DNA from: Paenibacillus terrigena DSM 21567 | Lineage (GTDB): Bacteria > Bacillota > Bacilli > Paenibacillales > Paenibacillaceae | NCBI RefSeq assembly: GCF_000374845.1 | Contig: NZ_KB895412.1 | Coordinates: 806,265 to 870,264, forward strand | Reading direction: 5' to 3' | Length of the DNA stretch: 64,000 bases | Part shown: one piece after another, positions 43,531 to 51,754 of the stretch | Position numbering within the stretch: position 1 is the first letter of the stretch | Layout of the letters: each line of letters starts with the position of its first letter | Translations under genes and position numbers: made by a program | The notes under the pieces: generated by a model | What the model was told of the DNA's origin: nothing | What the model saw: only the letters and a program-made list of their open reading frames with translations | Databases searched by the model: none

Positions 43531-44754
43531 ATGAAGAATCAACGAAATAACCGTCAGAACGTTAGTATGAAATGGAATCGGAGAGGCTGGGCCATGGTGC
43601 TGCTTCTCCTTTTTAACTATACACTGTTTGCAGGAATTGCCAATGCGGAACAGTCGACGAAGGCATCCGAGACGAAGACGGTCTATTTAACATTTGACGA
43701 CGGGCCGAGCAAAAACACTTCAGAAGTGCTGGATATTTTGGCTAAAGAAAAGATCAAGGCAACGTTCTTCGTTCTAGGGCAGCAGGCAGAAAGTTATCCT
43801 GACCTCGTTAAGCGAATCGTCCAAGAAGGGCATCAGCTCGGCAATCATTCATACAATCATGCGTACAAGCCATTATATACCGATTTTCGAGAATTCTGGC
43901 GGCAAATCATCAAGACCGAGAATGTTCTGAACCAAATCGTTGGCCAGCGACCTGCGCTGCTGCGTGCACCGGGAGGGACGTATGGAAATTTCGATGCCAG
44001 CTATTTCGAACACCTCGGCCAGGCCGAATTCATCATTCATGATTGGGATGTGGATAGCGGGGATTCGAAACGTAGCAATGTTCCTGCAGCGGAGATCATT
44101 AAGGGCGTGAAATCGGGGCCGCTGAAGTCACATATAACCGTGCTGATGCATGATGGTACCGGTCATAGTGAGAGCGTGAAGGCGTTACCGACCATCATTC
44201 AATATTACAAAAATAATGGATATCAGTTCGCAGCACTGACGTCTGAGGTGAAACCTGTCCAATTCCGATTAGCGCAGAAGTCGAAATGGGTGAAGGCAGC
44301 ATTGTCACCCGAGGAGGCTGATCGAATGATGATGCAGGATGCGGCCTCGTGGCCAGACGCTTCGCTGAGTGAAGTCATGAATCGATCCTTGCCGTTATTT
44401 GTACGTTTTGGTTCAGCTACTTGGCAGTTGAATACCGGAGAGTATCAAATGATCCGCGATCAATTCTATGTCAGTCTGCGGACGATGACGAGCCGAATGG
44501 GCGGAGAAATTCAATGGGATGGCAAGCAGCAGACCGTAATTCTGAAAGTTGGCGATATGCAAGCTGAAATGAACATGATCAAGCATGTAGCGATCGTTAA
44601 GCGGCCAGGAGAGGAGAATATGGAAGTATCGCTTGACTATGTGATGAAAGATGGGGGTACTCAGCTGAATTTACGAGATTTGATGGACATTATGAATGTG
44701 AAGGTCCTCAGCTATATAGATGATGGGCAGAAGCGGGAGGTTACCGTGGAATAA
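43531..44754 (+). CDS. Secreted polysaccharide deacetylase with C-terminal stalk-like domain
   Basis: A 407-residue exported protein. The signal peptide spans about residues 17-40 (WAMVLLLLFNYTLFAGIANA). The NodB domain has TVYLTFDDGPSKNTSE (metal Asp), GHQLGNHSYNHAY (His pair), RAPGGTYGN and VLMHDGTGHS, so it likely deacetylates peptidoglycan or another amino-sugar polymer. After about residue 280 a copper-amine-oxidase N-terminal-like domain follows (YVSLRTMTSRMGGEIQWDGK). GGGAGGGT lies upstream of ATG 43531. Confidence 0.9.
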   Translation: MKNQRNNRQNVSMKWNRRGWAMVLLLLFNYTLFAGIANAEQSTKASETKTVYLTFDDGPSKNTSEVLDILAKEKIKATFFVLGQQAESYPDLVKRIVQEGHQLGNHSYNHAYKPLYTDFREFWRQIIKTENVLNQIVGQRPALLRAPGGTYGNFDASYFEHLGQAEFIIHDWDVDSGDSKRSNVPAAEIIKGVKSGPLKSHITVLMHDGTGHSESVKALPTIIQYYKNNGYQFAALTSEVKPVQFRLAQKSKWVKAALSPEEADRMMMQDAASWPDASLSEVMNRSLPLFVRFGSATWQLNTGEYQMIRDQFYVSLRTMTSRMGGEIQWDGKQQTVILKVGDMQAEMNMIKHVAIVKRPGEENMEVSLDYVMKDGGTQLNLRDLMDIMNVKVLSYIDDGQKREVTVE

Positions 44755-44808
44755 GACGGTAAAACAGCAGAATAATCGATGATTAAGAGGTCTAAATCGA
44801 GCTTGAAC

Positions 44809-44859
44809 TGGCGAAACTATTAGAAATGAACTTTTCTCATAGAGATGGAGGTTTCGCCA
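44809..44859 (+). promoter_or_regulatory. Leader hairpin overlapping the moxR ribosome site
   Basis: TGGCGAAAC (44809-44817) and GTTTCGCCA (44851-44859) form a perfect 9-bp stem. The GGAGG ribosome site runs into the 3' arm. Folding would limit ribosome access to the moxR-like start. Confidence 0.5.
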
Positions 44860-44861
44860 AA

Positions 44862-45857
44862 ATGTCTTATTCAAATCCGATTCTACCTCGTCAAGAACGC
44901 CCTGTTGAATTAGTAGAGCAAATGATTGCACGCGTCGAGAGTGTGATGATTGGCAAGCGAGATGCCATAATGAAGACATTCCTCGCGATGATGTGCAGCG
45001 GACATGTCTTGATCGAAGATGTCCCTGGCGTGGGCAAGACGATGCTGGTGCGTGCGGTTGCCCAATCGATCGGCGGTTCATTCCAGCGGATTCAATTCAC
45101 GCCAGATGTGCTTCCGTCGGACATTACAGGGGTCTCGGTCTATAATCCTGCGACCTTGCAGTTTGAATATCGCCCAGGGCCGCTACTTGCGAATCTCGTA
45201 CTTGCCGATGAGATCAACCGTACCTCGCCACGCACGCAGTCCGCGCTGCTCGAAGCGATGGAAGAGCGACGGATAACGGTCGATGGCGTCACGCGTCGGC
45301 TACTCGAGCCGTTCGTACTGATGGCGACGCAGAACCCGCAAGATTTTGAAGGCACGTACCGGCTGCCGGAGGCGCAGCTGGATCGGTTCTTGCTCCGGAT
45401 CAAGCTCGGCTTCCCGGAGCCCATGGAAGAGGTGGAGCTGCTGAATCGCATGCAGCAACTCCACCCCATCGATGACCTTCGGCCGCTGGTGATGGCCGAA
45501 GACATCGTTCGCATGCAGCGCGAAGTCCGCGCGGTGCATGTCGATGAGGCGATCAAGCACTATATCGTGCTGATCGCCCAGTCCACACGAGCGCACGCAG
45601 ACCTTGCGCTCGGTGTGAGCCCCCGCGCATCGCTGATGTGGATGCGCGCGGCGCAAGCCCATGCGTATATGCATGGGCGCGCCTATGTAGTGCCCGACGA
45701 CGTGAAGCTTGTCGCCGTCGACGTCCTAGCACATCGCCTGACCCTTGTGCCGCAGGCGCGAATGATGGGCGTGCAGTGTGAAGAGCTGCTCAAGCATCTC
45801 ATCAGCCAAGCACCGGTACCGATGTTCAAGTCGGATTCGGGGGCGAGAAGAGCATGA
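44862..45857 (+). CDS. MoxR family AAA+ ATPase (YeaC-like)
   Basis: A 331-residue chaperone-like ATPase. Walker A is IEDVPGVGKTMLVRAVA and Walker B is LADEINRTSPRTQSALLEAM; ATQNPQDFEGTYRLPEAQLD carries the sensor 1 region. MoxR proteins act with DUF58/VWA proteins in cell-envelope or metallo-protein maturation. ATG 44862 follows TGGAGG. The stop overlaps the next start (ATGA). The order moxR-DUF58-transglutaminase-guaA matches B. subtilis yeaC-yeaD-yebA-guaA. Confidence 0.93.
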   Translation: MSYSNPILPRQERPVELVEQMIARVESVMIGKRDAIMKTFLAMMCSGHVLIEDVPGVGKTMLVRAVAQSIGGSFQRIQFTPDVLPSDITGVSVYNPATLQFEYRPGPLLANLVLADEINRTSPRTQSALLEAMEERRITVDGVTRRLLEPFVLMATQNPQDFEGTYRLPEAQLDRFLLRIKLGFPEPMEEVELLNRMQQLHPIDDLRPLVMAEDIVRMQREVRAVHVDEAIKHYIVLIAQSTRAHADLALGVSPRASLMWMRAAQAHAYMHGRAYVVPDDVKLVAVDVLAHRLTLVPQARMMGVQCEELLKHLISQAPVPMFKSDSGARRA

Positions 45858-47080
45858 GAACGATAGGGAAGGGATTCGCGGCACTTGCGTTATGGGGTGC
45901 CGTCTTTGCTATAGCGAACTTACGAGATGGTGCGGTGGAATGGTTCCTGTTCACCGTGTTCTCGTGCGTTATCGGATCCGGTATCCTCATTCAGATGCTT
46001 GCACTGCGCGAGATCCGAGTCGTTCGACGTCTTGAACGGAATCATCTCTATGCCGGTGAGTCATTTACGGTGACGATGGATGTGATAGTTCGTTCTTGGA
46101 TTCCGTTGTTCTGGCTCACACTCACGGAACGTGCAGTGCATACATCCGCTCAAGAGGGTATACAACCGCAACCGATCTTTACCCATCCCCATCTCTGCTT
46201 GCCAGGTTTTCGATCGCGGATCACGTATGTTTACCGCGTCGGTGGGCTTGCGCGGGGGAGGTATGCTTTTGCAGATATGGAGGTCTGTTCGGGAGACTTA
46301 TTTGGATTTTTTACGAAGAAGAAACAGGTGAAGACAGATGAATCGATTCTGATCTATCCGGCTCGGATCGGTTGGCCACAGGCGTTAACAGGATATTCCG
46401 TGCCTTCCATCACGGAGGAGCAGAACTTGCCTCGAACGGGAATGGAGTCATCAACGCTCGGAACCGAACTGCGGGAATATGTTCCGGGAGATCCTTGGAA
46501 GCGAATCCACTGGAAGAGCTCAGCGAAGCAAGGAAGATGGCAGCTCCGATTGCCAGATCGTGTGGGGGAACCTTATGTGTGTTTTATATTGGATACGGCT
46601 TCAGGCAAGCGGAGACGATTCGAAATGATGATTGCTTGGAGTGTCGCTCGGCTGGAGCAGCTCCTGTCGATGGGAACGGAAATTTCACTCGTCAGCCATC
46701 AGCTAGATGGACGTCGAACGTGGCTGCTGAAAAACTTTATGACAGCAGAGATCATGCAATATTTTGCTGAGGTGGGGCCGAAGGGACAAGCATCATTATT
46801 GACAGCTATCAGGCATACGGCAATGCGTGAGCCGCGTGGAACGGTATTTTCTATTGTATCGGAACGAATGGATCAGGAAGCAGCTGAGGTCGCACAGTGG
46901 CTTTTCACGCAAGGGCATCCCTTGGAATGGGTGTGGGTGATGGAACGCGATCAGGTGAGTCCGGACGAACAGATGTGGCTCGAACGCATGGAGCGTATCG
47001 GAGCGACACTATATCGGATCGAGCCGAAGCAAGGTCTGCTGCCAACCCCGCGAGGAGGTGTGGAAGATGTCAGTGCATGA
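45854..47080 (+). CDS. DUF58 domain protein (YeaD-like)
   Basis: A 408-residue protein with two N-terminal hydrophobic segments (residues about 8-50) and a DUF58 core containing LREYVPGDPWKRIHWKSSAK, the family signature, then a VWA-like part (CFILDTASGKRRRFEMMIAW). It is a predicted partner of the MoxR ATPase. It overlaps moxR by 4 bases and the transglutaminase gene by 14. Confidence 0.9.
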   Translation: MRTIGKGFAALALWGAVFAIANLRDGAVEWFLFTVFSCVIGSGILIQMLALREIRVVRRLERNHLYAGESFTVTMDVIVRSWIPLFWLTLTERAVHTSAQEGIQPQPIFTHPHLCLPGFRSRITYVYRVGGLARGRYAFADMEVCSGDLFGFFTKKKQVKTDESILIYPARIGWPQALTGYSVPSITEEQNLPRTGMESSTLGTELREYVPGDPWKRIHWKSSAKQGRWQLRLPDRVGEPYVCFILDTASGKRRRFEMMIAWSVARLEQLLSMGTEISLVSHQLDGRRTWLLKNFMTAEIMQYFAEVGPKGQASLLTAIRHTAMREPRGTVFSIVSERMDQEAAEVAQWLFTQGHPLEWVWVMERDQVSPDEQMWLERMERIGATLYRIEPKQGLLPTPRGGVEDVSA

Positions 47081-49481
47081 GACAAGTCAACGTATGCGAA
47101 GTGCGATGATTTCATTATTATTGTTCGGACTGTTCGCTGAATGGTTGATCCCACTGTATCACTTGCAAGAGAATATTGATTTTTACCGGATTTCACCGCT
47201 ATTTGCAGCACTCGCGTGCTTCCTCCTGATCGGCTGCCTAACGCTTCATACGGCGATCCGGATGTCTTTGTATACGCTGACCTGCATCGGAACTTGGATC
47301 AGTATCTACGCATCCACGGGCAGTTCCTGGCTGGAAGCACTGGGGAGCATGATGTCTTCACTCGCTACCAATTTGAGTCTACTGCTGCAAATGAGTGGCG
47401 GTGGGTTCGTGAATAGCGGCGAGCTCCGTACAGGTCTCTTATTGATCGGATGGGCCATGCTCGTAACATCGGTGCAAACGCTAGCGATTCATCGCCAGAG
47501 CAGTATGCTGTTCATCAGCATCACCTTGATCTATCAAATCATTCTGCTCTGGGGCTTCGGCATGGATACCACCCTGGGCATGATTCGAACGGTGGCGGAA
47601 TCACTGCTGCTTATTGCGCTTCTGCGTATCATTACCCTGGAACAAGGGAGGCGTGCTGCGAAGAGCTGGAGTCGGAATCAGGCCATGCTGCTCGGCTGGC
47701 CGAGACGATGGATGGCGGGCGCACTCGTTGCGGTGATGTTGTGCTTAGGAAGTGGATATCTCTTCGCCGGGCGTGCTGAACAAGCCAATGTGAAGCCTGT
47801 TGCTTGGGATCAGGAATTCGCTGGACTGGAACAATGGGCGTCGGAGACGATCGGGACAGATCTTGTGAATTGGCTGGATACAGCGAAGACACAGACCGCT
47901 TCCCTTGCGAAGACATCAGGAGAGACGGGATATAGCGAGAATGATCAGACCCTGGGAGGAGCTCTCGAATCCGATCCTTCGATTGTATTCGAAGCGACAT
48001 CTCCTGTTCGATCCTATTGGCGTGGTGAGACGAGGCGCGTCTATGATGGTCGAGGCTGGACGGGATCGATCGATGTATGGGAACCCCTTCAGCAATGGGA
48101 TCCCATTGCGCCTATAACGCCCGATCAGGAGGGCAACACGTTGCCATCGATTCAGCAGTCGATTCGGTTTACGTCCTCTAACCCGATATCGATGCAGAAG
48201 TGGCCTTTATTTGCAGGGGGAGAGATAACAGGTTTGGGTCAATTGCATGTAAAGGCGTCGGGATCCGATGCCGATTCAGCCATTCGTCAAGCGAATGCAT
48301 CAGAGGCAGCGATTCAGGTCCATCCGGAAGATGGTGCATTACGTGTAGATACGATCGGGCAAGGGAAGCTGTTAACAGGATATATGCTTGATGTGCGAAT
48401 GCCTGAGGCAGCTCCTGATAAGCTCCGGCAGATCAAAGGATCCGATCCTGCGTCCGTTTCACGTGACTATCTTCAGCTGCCTGCTTCGCTGCCGAACAGA
48501 GTATCAGAGCTGTCTAAGCAGATCATCTCAGGCCAGACGAATCGCTATGATCAAGTGAAAGCCATTGAACAATATTTACGGACGTACTATACCTACACCT
48601 TAACGAATACAGCAGTACCGCCCAAAGGCGCAGATTTCGTCGATGACTTTCTGTTCACTCAGCTCAAAGGCTACTGTAATCATTTCTCGACCGCCATGGT
48701 TGTGATGCTGCGCACGCAAGGCATTCCAGCAAGATGGGTCAAAGGATTCGCGCCGGGTGAACCTTCCGAAGATACAGCGAATGTGTATACCGTGCGGATG
48801 AGCGATGCCCATGCATGGGTTGAAGTGTATTTTCCAGGAGCGGGTTGGATTCCATTTGAGCCTACTCCAGGATTTCAGCCAGGCGACGAAGAAAAGGGCA
48901 TTGGATCAGAGCAGCTCGCAGCAGGGCAGTCTAAGCCACCCGCACTAGCAAGTTCCACACAGACAGAGACGAGTTCAAACCAACCATCGGTTGATACTGC
49001 GACAACGTCGGGTTCTAAACCTCAAGCTTCTAGTTTACTAATTCAGGCATTTCAAGGGTTGAAGGTGATATTGTCAGAGCTCTATGATGCTGCACAGAAC
49101 TGGAACGCAAGCTGGATCCTAACAGGCGGATGGATCCTAGGTTTCATTATTCTAGGGGTATGGTTCTGGCTTCGATATCATTTGTACATCCGATTACACT
49201 GGGCAGTCCTCCGCTTCCGTACATCCCATGAGGATCCAAGACGAATCGAGCGTGTAGCATGGCTCTTATGGCAGACATGGATTCAGCAGTATGGGGCGAA
49301 GTCGCAAGATTTAACGATGCGTGAATATATTGAGCGGCTGGATGGCAAAGCTGACAATAAGAAGGTTTCGCTGATGCAAGCGGTGTTTGCTATGGAAGCG
49401 ATCACATTCCACCCCCATCAGTATGATCGGTTAACGAGGAATCGACTGATTCAATTTTGCATGGGGAAGAATCGAGGTTGA
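47067..49481 (+). CDS. Transglutaminase-like membrane protein (YebA/TgpA-like)
   Basis: An 804-residue protein. About seven N-terminal transmembrane helices (to residue ~230) precede an extracytoplasmic region with a papain-like transglutaminase core: Cys in GYCNHFSTAMVVMLRTQGIP, His in DAHAWVEVYF, Asp/Glu region PFEPTPGF. A Ser/Thr/Gln-rich linker, one more helix near residue 690 and a DUF4129-like cytoplasmic tail follow. I use ATG 47067 after GAGGAGGTG; GTG 47058 lies inside that site. It probably acts with the MoxR/DUF58 pair at the envelope. Confidence 0.9.
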   Translation: MSVHETSQRMRSAMISLLLFGLFAEWLIPLYHLQENIDFYRISPLFAALACFLLIGCLTLHTAIRMSLYTLTCIGTWISIYASTGSSWLEALGSMMSSLATNLSLLLQMSGGGFVNSGELRTGLLLIGWAMLVTSVQTLAIHRQSSMLFISITLIYQIILLWGFGMDTTLGMIRTVAESLLLIALLRIITLEQGRRAAKSWSRNQAMLLGWPRRWMAGALVAVMLCLGSGYLFAGRAEQANVKPVAWDQEFAGLEQWASETIGTDLVNWLDTAKTQTASLAKTSGETGYSENDQTLGGALESDPSIVFEATSPVRSYWRGETRRVYDGRGWTGSIDVWEPLQQWDPIAPITPDQEGNTLPSIQQSIRFTSSNPISMQKWPLFAGGEITGLGQLHVKASGSDADSAIRQANASEAAIQVHPEDGALRVDTIGQGKLLTGYMLDVRMPEAAPDKLRQIKGSDPASVSRDYLQLPASLPNRVSELSKQIISGQTNRYDQVKAIEQYLRTYYTYTLTNTAVPPKGADFVDDFLFTQLKGYCNHFSTAMVVMLRTQGIPARWVKGFAPGEPSEDTANVYTVRMSDAHAWVEVYFPGAGWIPFEPTPGFQPGDEEKGIGSEQLAAGQSKPPALASSTQTETSSNQPSVDTATTSGSKPQASSLLIQAFQGLKVILSELYDAAQNWNASWILTGGWILGFIILGVWFWLRYHLYIRLHWAVLRFRTSHEDPRRIERVAWLLWQTWIQQYGAKSQDLTMREYIERLDGKADNKKVSLMQAVFAMEAITFHPHQYDRLTRNRLIQFCMGKNRG

Positions 49482-49531
49482 CAGATAAGCGCTATGCTCC
49501 CTCGAAAGCAGTATTTCGAAGCGAACTTGCC

Positions 49532-49560
49532 TTGACGGTGGGATTTTCGGTTCGTATAAT
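49532..49560 (+). promoter_or_regulatory. Promoter of guaA
   Basis: TTGACG and TATAAT are separated by 17 bases, about 32 bases upstream of the start codon. There is no room for a purine riboswitch in the leader. Confidence 0.85.
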
Positions 49561-49592
49561 TAACTTCATGAATTGAGGGAGGCACGTTACTA

Positions 49593-51131
49593 ATGGATAA
49601 ACCGAATGAAATTATTGTTGTTCTCGATTTCGGGGGACAATATAACCAACTTATCGCAAGACGTATCCGCGACTTAGGGGTATACAGCGAGCTATTGCCT
49701 TACAATACGTCTGCTGCACGCATTCGTGAGATCGCTCCGAAAGGAATTGTATTCTCTGGCGGACCGACAAGTGTATATGAAGAGAATTCTCCGCAAGTTG
49801 ATCCAGAAATCTTCGAATTGGGATTGCCAATTCTAGGCATTTGCTATGGTATGCAGCTGATGGCGCACCAGCTTGGTGGTAAAGTTGAACGTGCGAACAA
49901 ACGCGAGTACGGTAAAGCAGATGTAGATTTCGAAGCAGACTTCCGCTTAGTGGCAGATCTTAATGCGAAGCAGACGGTATGGATGAGCCATGGAGACCAT
50001 GTCGTTGCGCTTCCAACAGGCTTCAAGACAACTGGAAGCTCTGAGCATGCGCCAATCGCTTCGATGGTTCATGCGGAGAAGAACTTCTTTGCAGTTCAAT
50101 TCCATCCGGAAGTGCGTCACTCGGTACACGGGAACGAAATGATTCGCAACTTCTTGTACAATGTCTGCGATTGCACTGGCAACTGGAGCATGGAGACGTT
50201 CATCGACGATACGATTCGCGATATCCGTAACCAAGTGGGAGACCGTAAAGTTCTGTGCGCACTTAGCGGCGGCGTAGATTCTTCGGTTGTTGCAATCCTT
50301 CTCCACAAAGCGATCGGCGATCAATTGACTTGTATGTTCATCGACCATGGCTTGTTGCGTAAGGATGAAGCTGAGAGCGTAATGGAGACGTTCGTTGGCA
50401 AGTTCGATATGCACGTGGTGAAAATTGATGCACGCGACCGTTTCTTAGGCAAACTAGCGGGTGTATCGGATCCAGAACAGAAGCGTAAAATTATCGGTAA
50501 CGAATTCATCTACTGCTTCGATGAAGAGTCGAAGAAATTGGGTCAATTCGATTTCCTAGCGCAAGGCACGCTTTATACAGATATCGTCGAGAGCGGTACT
50601 GCAACGGCCCACACAATCAAATCGCACCACAACGTTGGTGGGTTGCCTGAAGATATGCACTTTGAGTTGATTGAACCGCTCAAAGCATTGTTCAAAGATG
50701 AAGTGCGTAAAGTCGGAACGGAGTGCGGCTTGCCAGATGCGATCGTACATCGTCAACCGTTCCCAGGTCCGGGTCTTGCGATCCGCGTGCTAGGCGAAGT
50801 GACAGAAGAGAAATTAGTGATCGTTCGCGAGTCCGATGCGATTCTGCGTGAGGAGATCGCTAAGGCAGGTCTTGACCGCGAGATCTGGCAATACTTCACG
50901 GCACTTCCGGGCATGAAGAGCGTTGGCGTCATGGGTGATGCGCGTACGTATTCCTACACGGTAGGTATCCGTGCGGTAACATCGATCGACGGCATGACAG
51001 CGGACTGGGCGCGTATCCCTTGGGATATCTTAGAGAAAATTTCTGTTCGTATCGTTAACGAAGTAGAGAACGTTAACCGCATCGTTTACGATGTAACGTC
51101 CAAGCCGCCAGCGACGATCGAGTGGGAATAG
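49593..51131 (+). CDS. guaA: GMP synthase (glutamine-hydrolysing)
   Basis: A 512-residue enzyme converting XMP to GMP. The class-I glutaminase has [15 protein letters not shown] (nucleophile Cys) and FHPEVRHS (His-Glu). The ATP-pyrophosphatase domain has [13 protein letters not shown], and the C-terminal dimerisation domain has [13 protein letters not shown] and [11 protein letters not shown]. It ends the moxR-DUF58-transglutaminase-guaA synteny block. In B. subtilis pbuG follows guaA; here about 9 kb intervene. Confidence 0.97.
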   Translation: MDKPNEIIVVLDFGGQYNQLIARRIRDLGVYSELLPYNTSAARIREIAPKGIVFSGGPTSVYEENSPQVDPEIFELGLPILGICYGMQLMAHQLGGKVERANKREYGKADVDFEADFRLVADLNAKQTVWMSHGDHVVALPTGFKTTGSSEHAPIASMVHAEKNFFAVQFHPEVRHSVHGNEMIRNFLYNVCDCTGNWSMETFIDDTIRDIRNQVGDRKVLCALSGGVDSSVVAILLHKAIGDQLTCMFIDHGLLRKDEAESVMETFVGKFDMHVVKIDARDRFLGKLAGVSDPEQKRKIIGNEFIYCFDEESKKLGQFDFLAQGTLYTDIVESGTATAHTIKSHHNVGGLPEDMHFELIEPLKALFKDEVRKVGTECGLPDAIVHRQPFPGPGLAIRVLGEVTEEKLVIVRESDAILREEIAKAGLDREIWQYFTALPGMKSVGVMGDARTYSYTVGIRAVTSIDGMTADWARIPWDILEKISVRIVNEVENVNRIVYDVTSKPPATIEWE

Positions 51132-51153
51132 GTTAATATACGAAATGGACAAG

Positions 51154-51188
51154 ACCGTCGTAAGCAATCAGCTTACGGCGGTTTTTTT
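51154..51188 (+). terminator. Terminator after guaA
   Basis: ACCGTCGTAAGC and GCTTACGGCGGT form a 12-bp stem followed by seven T. Confidence 0.93.
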
Positions 51189-51217
51189 GTTGGGGGCGCC
51201 ACATTTTGCGCAGGAGT

Positions 51218-51515
51218 ACAAATAACTGCTAAAAAGCAGTTAAAAGGCTCGTATGAGCTCCATGTATCGCAAATAACTGCTAAAAAGCAGTTAAAAGGCT
51301 CATATGAGCTCCATGTATCGCAAATAACTGCCCAAAAGCAGTTAATTGGCTCGTATGAGCTCCATGCATTGTAAATAACTGCTAAAAAGCAGTTAAAAGG
51401 CTCGTATGAGCTCCAATGCATCGCAAATAACTGCCCAAAAGCAGCTAATGTGCTCAATTGAGCTCCATGCATCGCAAATAACTGCCCAAAAGCAGCAGTT
51501 TTCGCTCACTTGATC
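51218..51515. repeat. 51-bp periodic hairpin array II (six hairpins)
   Basis: Cores of AACTGC, a 6-base loop (TAAAAA or CCAAAA) and GCAGTT start at 51224, 51275, 51326, 51377, 51429 and 51480, so the period is 51 with one 52. Each linker holds a second palindrome, GCTCRTATGAGC, followed by TCCATGYAT. The fifth core has GCAGCT and the last is degenerate on the right. The core and period match array I, but the linkers differ. It begins 30 bases after the guaA terminator. Confidence 0.9.
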
Positions 51516-51574
51516 CTCATATCCTCCCAGCACCCGGTTCTATTAGCCATTACCCCAAGAACTACCCCGTATCG

Positions 51575-51612
51575 AACAAATAGACGAATATAACCTAACA
51601 AATAGACGAATA
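51575..51612. repeat. Two direct copies of AACAAATAGACGAATA
   Basis: Exact 16-base copies start at 51575 and 51597, 22 bases apart, about two helical turns. They lie between hairpin array II and the hydrolase promoter region and could be a tandem protein-binding site. The rest of 51516-51700 shows no gene. Confidence 0.4.
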
Positions 51613-51720
51613 AATGACTTGAAAGCGTGACCTTTCTAACAGACATACGAGCAAATCCGTACGGGTGTGCAACTGCAATGCGGTTTCCATGGCCTACAAT
51701 GGGTGTATTATCGGAATATT

Positions 51721-51734
51721 TGTAAGCGCTATCG
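51721..51734 (+). promoter_or_regulatory. Candidate cre (CcpA) site upstream of the GH63-like gene
   Basis: TGTAAGCGCTATCG matches 13 of 14 positions of the cre consensus TGWAANCGNTNWCA. It lies about 20 bases before the start codon of the hydrolase and predicts repression by preferred sugars. Confidence 0.65.
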
Positions 51735-51754
51735 CACTAGAGGAGGAGCAGTTC

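Noticed and set aside
49482..49592. Purine riboswitch in front of guaA
   Set aside because: The leader after the promoter is only about 30 bases and none of the conserved aptamer segments are present.
51173..51472. A 99-codon minus-strand frame through array II with repeated WSSYEPFNCFLAVIC-type units
   Set aside because: Same cause as in array I; there is no ribosome site and its end runs into the guaA terminator.
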